Of a DNA stretch of 8,183 nucleotides, positions 1 to 4,908 are shown in pieces. The position numbers were made by a program, and so were the translations under genes. The DNA lies in NCBI GenBank assembly GCA_905216175.1, contig CAJMSV010000079.1:1-8183 (forward strand). The letters are read 5' to 3'. Origin of the DNA: an uncultured bacterium. Its GTDB lineage: Bacteria > Actinomycetota > Coriobacteriia > Coriobacteriales > Coriobacteriaceae. The notes below the pieces were generated by a model. That model was not told where the DNA came from and ran no database searches. It saw only the letters and a list, made by a program, of their open reading frames with translations. Every line of letters starts with the position of its first letter. Position 1 is the first letter of the stretch.

Positions 1-390
1 CGCGCCCCCAGCCAATGCCTGCCAGAACTCCAGCACATCCTCGCGGGAGCGGATTTCCATTTCCGCGGTGATGCGCCCATAAACGCGGTGGCTGATGCTG
101 ATATTTTTCACCCGGCCGCCGTGGTCCACAATCAGGTTCAACTCCTGCTCGGCCTGCTCCGGGGTATGGCGGACCTTAAACTCCCGCAGGCAGCCGGTTT
201 CCTGCTGCTGCAGGATATAACCGCGGTTGGTGGAGATGATATTGGGCCGGGATGCCCGGATCACGGCAAGGTCCTGCACGATCACCTGGCGGCTGCCCCC
301 AACCCGCGCGGCCAGGTCCTTGGCGGCAATGGGGGCATCGGCCTGGTTAAGCAGGGCCAAGATTTCTTCCCGGCGCTGTGCGGTCGTCAT
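1..390 (-). CDS. niaR: NiaR-family transcriptional repressor of NAD biosynthesis (3' end cut by window edge)
   Basis: Partial gene: 130 residues are visible, starting at the ATG at 390-388, and the frame is still open at base 1. Residues about 4-60 form an HTH_11-type winged helix, with the recognition region near GSRQVIVQDLAVIR. Residues about 70-130 begin the 3H domain, named for conserved histidines. Candidates are H75 (RHTPEQ), H90 (VDHGG) and H101 (ISHRVYG). In Firmicutes this family binds nicotinic acid and represses NAD synthesis or niacin uptake genes. Full-length members are about 170 residues, so roughly 40 are missing. The start is supported by GGGGG at 398-402, 7 bases upstream. 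A consensus promoter lies at 475-503. The family call rests on domain pattern and three histidines; the regulated genes are not in view. Confidence 0.88.
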   Translation of the reverse strand, partial: MTTAQRREEILALLNQADAPIAAKDLAARVGGSRQVIVQDLAVIRASRPNIISTNRGYILQQQETGCLREFKVRHTPEQAEQELNLIVDHGGRVKNISISHRVYGRITAEMEIRSREDVLEFWQALAGGA

Positions 391-437
391 ACGGGTGCCC
401 CCTTTCCCATCAGGCTGTCCAGTTCTGCATCGTTCAT
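387..437 (-). other. Possible 16-codon leader ORF overlapping the niaR start
   Basis: A short frame beginning MNDAELDSL ends with a TGA that shares ATGA with the niaR start codon. An in-frame ATG at 461 would extend it to 24 residues. It would lie inside the niaR transcript predicted from the promoter at 475-503. An AAGGAAG purine stretch precedes the internal ATG, but at about 11-13 bases, which is rather far. It could couple translation to niaR, or it could be chance. There is no homology evidence. Confidence 0.25.
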
Positions 438-474
438 GGCGTTTGCTACTTCCTTTCGCATGGGTTCTGTAAAC

Positions 475-503
475 AGTATAGCACCTGCCGCGCACCGGTG
501 CAA
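475..503 (-). promoter_or_regulatory. niaR promoter with palindromic spacer
   Basis: On the minus strand a -35 TTGCAC (503-498) and a -10 TATACT (480-475) are separated by exactly 17 bases. This is a near-consensus housekeeping promoter reading into niaR. A perfect 10-base palindrome, GCACCGGTGC (492-501), overlaps the -35 and spacer and could be an operator, possibly autoregulatory. The operator role is inference. Confidence 0.75.
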
Positions 504-532
504 ACGGATGGCGAAAATTCCCGGCAAGCGGC

Positions 533-561
533 TTGACAGGGTTCTTATATAGTGATATATT
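533..561 (+). promoter_or_regulatory. Strong promoter of the membrane protein/Xre unit
   Basis: TTGACA (533-538) is a perfect -35. A 17-base spacer leads to TATATT (556-561) as -10. The expected transcript start is near 568, leaving a leader of about 37 bases before the ATG at 605. The -10 lies inside the left arm of the inverted repeat at 552-588. The -35 is only 29 bases from the divergent niaR -35. Confidence 0.8.
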
Positions 562-588
562 TATCTCACAAAGATACAAATATATCAC
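552..588. promoter_or_regulatory. Probable operator: 11-base inverted repeat over the -10 and transcript start
   Basis: GTGATATATTT (552-562) is repeated exactly as its reverse complement (578-588), separated by 15 bases. A smaller pair, TATCT (562-566) and AGATA (572-576), is nested inside. The left arm covers the -10, so a protein bound here would block RNA polymerase. The Xre-type regulator encoded two genes downstream is the obvious candidate ligand, giving autorepression. The repeat is seen directly; the binding protein is inferred. Confidence 0.6.
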
Positions 589-604
589 ACAAGAGGTTCT
601 TGCC

Positions 605-1264
605 ATGAAACACTCCACCTTGAAGAACATTGTTCTGCCCGGCATTTTCTGCGCTGCCTGTTTGGGGGCTTCGGTTTGGTACAGCGTTGTTTTTAATCAT
701 TCCCGGCTGATTGCTCCCACGGATTTTTCCACTTACGTTTTCCGGGTGCAGGACCTGCCGCTGATGCTTGCCTGTATTTTGTGCGCTGCTTACTTGATTT
801 GGCTGTTTGTGCGCGGTTTTCAGCATGCGCAACAGCAAAAAAGCTCCACCACCACCCGCACCATTGGTCCGCGGTTTGGTTTTTTGGGGCTGCTGGGCTT
901 TTTAGGCTTACTGGGCTTCTGGGTCTACCCGCAGACCGGGGAAGTTTTTCCCTTTGCGTTCTTTTTGTTCTTTGGCTTTTTCGGGTTCTTTTTTGAGGGC
1001 AAAATGTCCCACACGCTGATGGACGAGCGCTACACCGAAAACCGCGCCAAAGCGCAGCTGACGGCTGCAAAAACGGCGTTGAGCATTATTTTTGTGGCGG
1101 TCATTCTGCTGGCCCAGGGCCGCGGCGGGGACGCGGTGCTGATTGCGCTGTTGATCGTGCTTTCCCTCACGCTGGCGCTCTACCTGTTTTTGAGCGAGTA
1201 CCTGCTGTACCGCTATGACCACGATGACCTGCCCGCAGAAGATTTTGACGAAAGCGAGGACTGA
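605..1264 (+). CDS. DUF3796-like multi-pass membrane protein, function unknown
   Basis: 219 residues with about six hydrophobic segments, at roughly 8-30, 50-70, 91-107, 113-130, 154-171 and 176-197. The middle carries the Gly/Leu/Phe repeat FGFLGLLGFLGLLGF followed by a Phe-rich helix and an acidic/basic stretch (DERYTENRAKA). This arrangement resembles DUF3796 proteins, often found beside small Xre regulators. The tail is strongly acidic (DLPAEDFDESED). The ATG at 605 is preferred over an in-frame TTG at 533: the TTG is part of the -35 hexamer and so cannot be in the mRNA, and AAGAGG (591-596) sits 8 bases before the ATG. The stop is three bases before the regulator gene, implying one transcript. 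No enzymatic motif is seen. The DUF assignment is from memory of the family pattern. Confidence 0.75.
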   Translation: MKHSTLKNIVLPGIFCAACLGASVWYSVVFNHSRLIAPTDFSTYVFRVQDLPLMLACILCAAYLIWLFVRGFQHAQQQKSSTTTRTIGPRFGFLGLLGFLGLLGFWVYPQTGEVFPFAFFLFFGFFGFFFEGKMSHTLMDERYTENRAKAQLTAAKTALSIIFVAVILLAQGRGGDAVLIALLIVLSLTLALYLFLSEYLLYRYDHDDLPAEDFDESED

Positions 1265-1267
1265 CCC

Positions 1268-1468
1268 ATGCCGGACTTTACCTGCAGGCTGAAGCAGTTC
1301 CGCCTTGCCAAAGGGCTGACACAGGAGCAGCTGGCCAGCGCCGTGGGCGTGCGGCGCGAAACCATTATGCGGCTGGAAAAGGCGCAGTACAACCCTTCCC
1401 TGAAGCTGGCCGTGGATATCTCCCGCACAGTAGAAGCACCGATCGAGGAGATTTTTATTTTTGAGTAA
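1268..1468 (+). CDS. Small Xre/Cro-type HTH transcriptional regulator
   Basis: 66 residues, essentially one HTH_3 domain. LKQFRLAKGLTQEQLASAVG forms helices 1-2, VRRETIMRLEKAQYNPSL covers the recognition helix and following turn, and LAVDISRTVEAPIEEIF closes the fold. This is the YozG/YgzD-like single-domain class common in Firmicutes. The gene starts three bases after the membrane-protein stop, with GCGAGGA (1254-1260) as ribosome site inside the upstream gene. Translation is probably coupled. The likely role is DNA-binding control of its own unit through the inverted repeat at 552-588. There is no ligand or sensor domain, so any signal would have to come through the membrane partner or DNA occupancy; that is inference. 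Confidence 0.9.
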   Translation: MPDFTCRLKQFRLAKGLTQEQLASAVGVRRETIMRLEKAQYNPSLKLAVDISRTVEAPIEEIFIFE

Positions 1469-1515
1469 AGCCGTTACTACCATTCACTCCCTTAAGTTAT
1501 GGAAGGAGAATCTTT

Positions 1516-1746
1516 ATGATTACTTACAGTGAAAATAATTGGCTACACGATGTACAAGATTGCGTAAATGAACTTTCTTCCAACGATTTCACACTTGACG
1601 ATGTATATCAATTTGAATCTCGCTTAGCCACTCTGCATCCCGATAATCACAATGTTCGGGCAAAAATTCGTCAGCAGCTTCAAGTGTTGCGAGATATGGG
1701 ATATATTAAATTTCTTGACCGCGGTCATTATCAGAAATGCCTTTGA
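1516..1746 (+). CDS. Stand-alone DpnI/Dam-replacing C-terminal winged-helix protein
   Basis: 76 residues. The pattern W..DVQDCVNEL....FTLDDVYQFE, then LHPDN..VRAKIRQQLQVLRD.G.I.FL.RG.Y, matches the C-terminal winged-helix domain of DpnI-like and Dam-replacing (DRP) type II restriction enzymes. In those proteins this domain follows a PD-(D/E)XK nuclease and reads methylated DNA. No nuclease domain is present in any frame upstream. The gene has its own start and an excellent ribosome site, AAGGAG (1503-1508), 7 bases before the ATG. It thus looks like a deliberate short protein or a well-kept remnant, not an internal piece. It is clearly more AT-rich than its neighbours, which hints at transfer. 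No clear promoter is seen between it and the Xre gene 47 bases upstream. The domain call is fairly secure; the function is unknown. Confidence 0.75.
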   Translation: MITYSENNWLHDVQDCVNELSSNDFTLDDVYQFESRLATLHPDNHNVRAKIRQQLQVLRDMGYIKFLDRGHYQKCL

Positions 1747-1791
1747 AAAGGATATCAAACAGTTTTCATAACACTATAATTACCACATAAC

Positions 1792-1837
1792 AAACACCGG
1801 ACCGCATGTAATATTGCATGCGGCCCGGTGTGTTATT
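1792..1837. terminator. Bidirectional intrinsic terminator between the 1516-1746 gene and gdhA
   Basis: Arms 1794-1808 and 1817-1831 form a 15-base-pair stem with one imperfect position, which extends to 17 pairs with an AUAU loop. In the minus-strand transcript the imperfect position is a G-U pair, so the stem is complete on the gdhA side. Downstream bases are T-rich in both directions (GTTATTT on plus, TTTGTTATG on minus). It lies 47 bases after the stop of the small winged-helix gene and 43 bases after the gdhA stop. Confidence 0.85.
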
Positions 1838-1874
1838 TCAGGCTATATTCTGTTTGAAGCGTGGGGGGGAAAAA

Positions 1875-3209
1875 TCAAACCACGCCCTGGCTCATCATAG
1901 CGCTGGCGATCTTCTCGAAGCCTGCGATGTTGGCACCGGCAACCAGGTTGCCCTTCATGCCGTAACGCTCGGCTGCATCGGCAGCGTTCTTGTAGATGTT
2001 GACCATGATGTTGTGCAGGCGCTCGTCAACCTCTTCAAAGGTCCAGGAGAGGCGCAGGCTGTTCTGGCTCATTTCCAGGCCGGAAGTAGCAACGCCGCCG
2101 GCGTTGGCTGCCTTAGCGGGAGCGAACAGGATACCGTGGCTCTGCAGGTAAGCGATTGCTTCCGGGGTAGAAGGCATGTTAGCACCTTCAGCAACAGCGT
2201 AGCAGCCGTTGGCAACCAGTGCCTCGGCACCTTCCAGCTGCAGCTCGTTCTGGGTTGCGCAGGGCAGAGCGATATCGCAGGGAACAGTCCAGATGCCCTT
2301 GCTGCCCTCAACGTACTTAGCGGTGGGAACGTAATCCAGGTAAGTCTTGATGCGGGCACGCTTGACTTCCTTGATTTCCTTGATGACCTTGTAGTCAATG
2401 CCGTTCTCGTCCACGATGTAGCCGTTGGAGTCGCTCATGGCGATAACCTTGCCGCCCATCTGGGTAGCTTTCTGGTTTGCATAGGTAGCAACATTGCCGG
2501 AGCCGGAGATGACCACACGCTGGCCCTCAAAGCTCTTGCCAGCATCAGCCAGCATTTCCTTGGCAAAGTAGCACAGGCCGTAGCCGGTAGCCTCGGTACG
2601 GGCGAGCGAACCGCCAAAGGAGAGGCCCTTGCCGGTAAGGACGCCGGTCCACTCGTTGGTCAGGCGCTTGTACTGACCGAACAGGTAGGCAACCTCGCGG
2701 CCGCCAACGCCCAGGTCGCCGGCGGGAACGTCGGTGTTGGGGCCGATGTGGCGATAGAGCTCGGTCATGAAGGACTGGCAGAAGTGCATGATCTCGTTGT
2801 TGGACTTGCCCTTGGGGTCAAAGTCGGAACCGCCCTTGCCGCCACCCATGGGAAGGGTGGTCAGGCTGTTCTTGAGGATCTGCTCCCGGCCCAGGAGCTT
2901 GAGCATACCCAGGGTGACCGTCGGGTTAAAGCGCAGGCCGCCCTTGTAAGGTCCAATGGCAGAGTTGAACTCGACGCGATAGCCGCGGTTGACCTGAACC
3001 TTGCCCTGGTCGTCGACCCAGGGAACACGGAACATGACGATGCGCTCGGGCTCGACGAGGCGCTCCAGCAGGGCGGCCTCCTCGTACTCGGGGTGGGCGT
3101 CGAGCGCCGGCTGGATGGTGCCGAGGATCTCGGTCGCGGCCTGGATGAACTCAGGCTGCTCGGGATAGCGGGCCTTGAGCTCTTCGAGAACTTTCTGCGT
3201 GTAGCTCAT
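1875..3209 (-). CDS. gdhA: NADP-type glutamate dehydrogenase (coding sequence possibly chimeric)
   Basis: 444 residues, the normal length of hexameric bacterial GDH (EC 1.4.1.4), which makes glutamate from 2-oxoglutarate, ammonium and NADPH in the cytoplasm. The substrate domain carries GPYKGGLRFNP (86-96), PMGGGKGG with the catalytic-type Lys125, and PAGDLGVGG with Asp165. The dinucleotide domain has GSGNVA (236-241). The start is the ATG at 3209-3207, with GGAGG at 3214-3218 just 4 bases upstream. A longer in-frame reading to 3422 lacks this support and would add a non-family N terminus. Protein sequence is continuous and every motif is intact. Codon style is not: CTC makes 11 of 22 Leu codons before residue 211 and 1 of 14 after, and GAA rises from 1 of 18 to 8 of 17 Glu codons. 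The terminator is the hairpin at 1792-1837. Confidence 0.96.
   Translation of the reverse strand: MSYTQKVLEELKARYPEQPEFIQAATEILGTIQPALDAHPEYEEAALLERLVEPERIVMFRVPWVDDQGKVQVNRGYRVEFNSAIGPYKGGLRFNPTVTLGMLKLLGREQILKNSLTTLPMGGGKGGSDFDPKGKSNNEIMHFCQSFMTELYRHIGPNTDVPAGDLGVGGREVAYLFGQYKRLTNEWTGVLTGKGLSFGGSLARTEATGYGLCYFAKEMLADAGKSFEGQRVVISGSGNVATYANQKATQMGGKVIAMSDSNGYIVDENGIDYKVIKEIKEVKRARIKTYLDYVPTAKYVEGSKGIWTVPCDIALPCATQNELQLEGAEALVANGCYAVAEGANMPSTPEAIAYLQSHGILFAPAKAANAGGVATSGLEMSQNSLRLSWTFEEVDERLHNIMVNIYKNAADAAERYGMKGNLVAGANIAGFEKIASAMMSQGVV
2540..2620. other. Codon-usage breakpoint inside gdhA (possible assembly or recombination junction)
   Basis: Around residues 197-223 of GDH the codon style changes. 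The upstream (higher-coordinate) side uses CTC, GTC, GCC and GAG like selA, selB and mobA. The downstream side uses CTG, GCT, GCA, GTT and GAA like the genes left of 1875. The change falls in the strongly conserved TEATGYG stretch, where GDH genes from different bacteria can share nucleotide identity. The exact base cannot be fixed by eye. Confidence 0.55.
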
Positions 3210-3281
3210 GCTTCCTCCAATGATGGGAAACGAAAATGTTGGTCGCGGCACCCCATGCGCCGCGAGCTTTATCGTGTATGG

Positions 3282-3287
3282 ATAATA
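3282..3287 (-). promoter_or_regulatory. Candidate gdhA -10 element
   Basis: TATTAT on the minus strand, about 72 bases upstream of the gdhA start, in an AT-richer patch of an otherwise GC-rich leader. No convincing -35 stands at the proper distance. Weak call. Confidence 0.25.
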
Positions 3288-3381
3288 TCGCACTGTTGCG
3301 GCAAAGTTTCGCATAAGCCGACGAGCAGATGTTTCATTTTGATTACGATGCAGGTAGAAGCGTTTTTGAGTGCCTGACGTG

Positions 3382-3408
3382 CGAAACCTGTGTTTCAAAC
3401 CTGTTTCG
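3382..3408. repeat. Nested palindrome with 13-base direct period upstream of gdhA
   Basis: CGAAAC (3382-3387) and GTTTCG (3403-3408) form outer arms, with GTTT-C-AAAC (3392-3400) inside. AAACCTGT also occurs twice 13 bases apart (3384-3391 and 3397-3404). It could be an operator for gdhA or part of a dispersed intergenic repeat along with the element at 3421-3466. Confidence 0.4.
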
Positions 3409-3420
3409 TCCACGTGTTCC

Positions 3421-3466
3421 AAACCACCACAAAGGTGCCTGTCCCCAATGTGGTGGTGTGGTGGTT
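3421..3466. repeat. REP-like hairpin containing the GGGGACAGGCACC core
   Basis: AACCACCACA (3422-3431) can pair with TGTGGTGGTT (3457-3466); nine of these bases can instead pair with TGTGGTGGT (3449-3457), giving two alternative right arms. The loop reads, on the minus strand, GGGGACAGGCACC. I recall that core as a widely dispersed bacterial repeat, often tied to REP-associated transposases. The stop codon of the DUF3343 gene (3465-3467) overlaps the arm. The hairpin may therefore also serve as that operon's terminator, although only TTT follows it. Confidence 0.6.
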
Positions 3467-3860
3467 AGAGGATGAGTTGATGGTAGTCGGCAGGGGTTAT
3501 GCGGCCCTCGGTGGCAGCGCGGAAGGCGGCGAGCGCATCGCCCGAGAACGGCATGGCCCAGCACAGCCCGCAGCCGGCGGTAATGGAGCCGGGCAAAGGC
3601 ATAATGCGCCCGGGCACGCCGGCATCCAGGCACAGCTGCTCGCATTCCATCACATCGAAGGTGCTATCGAACGAAACGATGATCTTGCGTTCATGGTCGA
3701 GAGCATCACCGGACGGGCCTTCGCGGTGTGCATCACGATACGCCGCGGCAGCAGCCTCCTCTTCCGCGGTATGTCCACAGCCACCGCAACCGCATTTACA
3801 GGGTTCGGACCCATCGCAAGTGCAAGGTTCTCCCGTGTCGGGACAAATATCGTGAGACAT
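3465..3860 (-). CDS. DUF3343 putative Se/S carrier with Cys-rich N-terminal extension
   Basis: 131 residues. Residues about 59-131 match the DUF3343 (putative Se/S carrier-like) pattern: KIIVSFDSTFDVMECEQLC, GVPGRIMPLP, then SITAGCGLCWAMP with Cys97 and Cys100. Typical DUF3343 proteins are about 80 residues. Here roughly 55 extra N-terminal residues hold seven cysteines in the first 28 (6, 13, 15, 21, 23, 25, 28) in CxC and CxxC spacings, followed by an Ala/Glu helix. Such an array could bind metal or selenium. Family members are thought to handle selenium or sulfur near selenium genes; the biochemistry is poorly known. The start ATG at 3860 has TGGAG 5 bases upstream. It follows mobA by 15 bases, so one transcript is likely. 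Position next to mobA, selC, selB and selA supports a selenium role. Confidence 0.82.
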   Translation of the reverse strand: MSHDICPDTGEPCTCDGSEPCKCGCGGCGHTAEEEAAAAAYRDAHREGPSGDALDHERKIIVSFDSTFDVMECEQLCLDAGVPGRIMPLPGSITAGCGLCWAMPFSGDALAAFRAATEGRITPADYHQLIL

Positions 3861-3875
3861 GGCAACTCCAATCGT

Positions 3876-4508
3876 CTAGGCGAGCAACTCGGCCGCCGCA
3901 AACTCCTCGGGCGTATTGACGTTCTCGAAGCAGAGCGTCGAGCCTGCGACCTTAACGATCTGCGGCTCATCCATATAACCGGCCTGAACGCGATTGATCA
4001 GGCAGCGAATGCGCTGTCGATCGCAGGAGAGCAGCTCTTGGGCAACCGGCGCACACGCGTCACGGCGCCAGACGGCGCAAAGCGGCTCAATCCCCCGCTC
4101 CTCGCGCGGCACGCACACGTCGAGCGCCCCGGCCTCGACACAGCCGGCAAGGGCACCGATTAGCTCCGAAGAGACAAACGGCATATCACAGGCGACGATA
4201 GCCACGAGAGGCAGCCGGGCCGCAGTCAGCGAACTCGCGATGCCGCGCATGGCGCCCGCCGGCCCCTCAAGGTCCGGCACTATTCGCGGCACCATGCCGC
4301 CAAACGCGCACTCCTCAAGGTAGGCAAGCTCGCTGGGACGCGAAGTCGTCACGACTAACTCGCCGGCAACTGGCGCCAGCCGACCCAGAACGCGCTCGAT
4401 GAGCGGCTCGCCGCAAAACGCCATGCGAGCCTTATCGCAGCCCATGCGCGAGGACAGCCCGCCCGCTTGGACGACACAAGAAAGATCGGCACGTCTTACG
4501 GTAGTCAT
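3876..4508 (-). CDS. mobA: Molybdenum cofactor guanylyltransferase MobA
   Basis: 210 residues, the usual size. MobA transfers GMP from GTP to molybdopterin cofactor to give the MGD form (bis-MGD) used by DMSO-reductase-family enzymes such as formate dehydrogenase. The N-terminal nucleotide loop CVVQAGGLSSRMGCDKARM (11-29) matches the family LAGGxSxRMGxDKA signature. EGPAGAMRGI (81-90) and VACDMPF (105-111, metal-binding Asp108) follow, then EPLCAVW (141-147) and the typical end FENVNTPEEF (194-203). The ATG at 4508-4506 is chosen because the signature begins soon after and GGAGG stands at 4520-4524, a slightly long 11 bases upstream. The open frame continues to 4967 but would read backwards-compatible sequence through the tRNA-Sec gene, so it is rejected. 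A MocA-type cytidylyltransferase is the alternative, judged less likely. Confidence 0.88.
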   Translation of the reverse strand: MTTVRRADLSCVVQAGGLSSRMGCDKARMAFCGEPLIERVLGRLAPVAGELVVTTSRPSELAYLEECAFGGMVPRIVPDLEGPAGAMRGIASSLTAARLPLVAIVACDMPFVSSELIGALAGCVEAGALDVCVPREERGIEPLCAVWRRDACAPVAQELLSCDRQRIRCLINRVQAGYMDEPQIVKVAGSTLCFENVNTPEEFAAAELLA

Positions 4509-4596
4509 ACGGCAAAACACCTCCATCGGCATGCTCGAAACCCGGTGCACGAAGCTAAATACAGCCACCGAAATAGCAGCGCTACGAAAAGCTCGT

Positions 4597-4653
4597 ACAA
4601 AAACAAAACAGCGCCTTTGCGGCACGCAGCAAGACCGCGAGCACAAAAGCGCT
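4597..4653 (-). terminator. Intrinsic terminator of selC
   Basis: On the minus strand AGCGCTTTTG (4653-4644) pairs with CAAAGGCGCT (4619-4610), ten pairs with one G-U, across a 24-base GC-rich loop. It is followed directly by the T-rich run TGTTTTGTTTTTG. It begins 10 bases after the tRNA CCA end, so selC is probably a separate short transcript and mobA has its own promoter or depends on read-through. Confidence 0.8.
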
Positions 4654-4662
4654 GGTAGCGTA

Positions 4663-4759
4663 TGGCGGGAACGTATGTGAATCGAACACATCCAAGACGT
4701 TTTGCACGCCTCGCAACGGTTTTGAGGACCGCGGAGCCCACCGGAGCCCATCCGTTCCC
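4663..4759 (-). tRNA. selC: Selenocysteine tRNA (anticodon UCA)
   Basis: 97 bases with the CCA encoded. The segment lengths match the E. coli tRNA-Sec plan through base 44: 8-base acceptor strand GGGAACGG, a 2-base linker, 6-pair D stem with 4-base loop CGGT, one base, then a 5-pair anticodon stem with loop CCTCAAA. A long variable arm has a 7-pair stem (GAGGCGT with ACGTCTT) and loop GCAAA. The T arm is ATGTG, TTCGATT, CACAT, and G is the discriminator before CCA. It decodes UGA with selenocysteine after charging with Ser by SerRS and conversion by SelA. Two oddities: base 33 is C instead of the near-universal U, and the eighth acceptor pair is G opposite A. It sits between selB and mobA on the same strand. 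Confidence 0.93.
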
Positions 4760-4771
4760 AAGTGCGGCGGT

Positions 4772-4777
4772 ATTTTA
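4772..4777 (-). promoter_or_regulatory. Candidate selC -10 element
   Basis: TAAAAT on the minus strand, preceded by TGG, ends 12 bases before the first tRNA base, which is a plausible start-site distance. The best -35 is a poor TTGGGA at 19 bases. The element sits in a small palindrome, GGTA-AAA-TACC. Confidence 0.4.
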
Positions 4778-4817
4778 CCAAACCGAAACGGCTCCATCCC
4801 AAAAAGACGAACAAGAA

Positions 4818-4882
4818 GTTGCGGTGGAATAGTTCCTGTATTTGCTGCCAAAGCCTCCAAATAGGAACTATTTCACTGCAAC
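4818..4882. repeat. Long intergenic hairpin downstream of selB (MITE/REP-like or terminator)
   Basis: Arms 4818-4836 and 4864-4882 pair over 19 positions; 17 are Watson-Crick and two are G-U when read on the plus strand. A 2-base bulge is followed by a further 6 pairs (4839-4844 with 4858-4863) and a 13-base loop. On the minus strand the two wobble positions become A-C mismatches. The minus-strand hairpin is followed by TTCTTGTT and later a T5 run, so it may end the selB transcript. Its length and symmetry also fit a small dispersed palindromic element. No gene encodes anything here. Confidence 0.6.
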
Positions 4883-4908
4883 TAAGGAGGCGGGGGCGGG
4901 TGCCCGGC

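Noticed and set aside
533..604. TTG start for the membrane protein
   Set aside because: The TTG is part of the -35 hexamer, upstream of the predicted transcript start.
1818..3377. 519-residue plus-strand open frame opposite gdhA
   Set aside because: It is a mirror of the well-supported GDH gene, with low-complexity Ala/Gly/Val content, no family motif and no ribosome site.
3210..3422. N-terminal extension of gdhA to 515 residues
   Set aside because: GDH family proteins start at about MSYTQKVLEEL; a ribosome site precedes that ATG, and the extension covers a palindromic repeat.
4818..4882. Hairpin as a SECIS element
   Set aside because: Bacterial SECIS lies inside the coding region just after the UGA; no selenoprotein reading frame is here.
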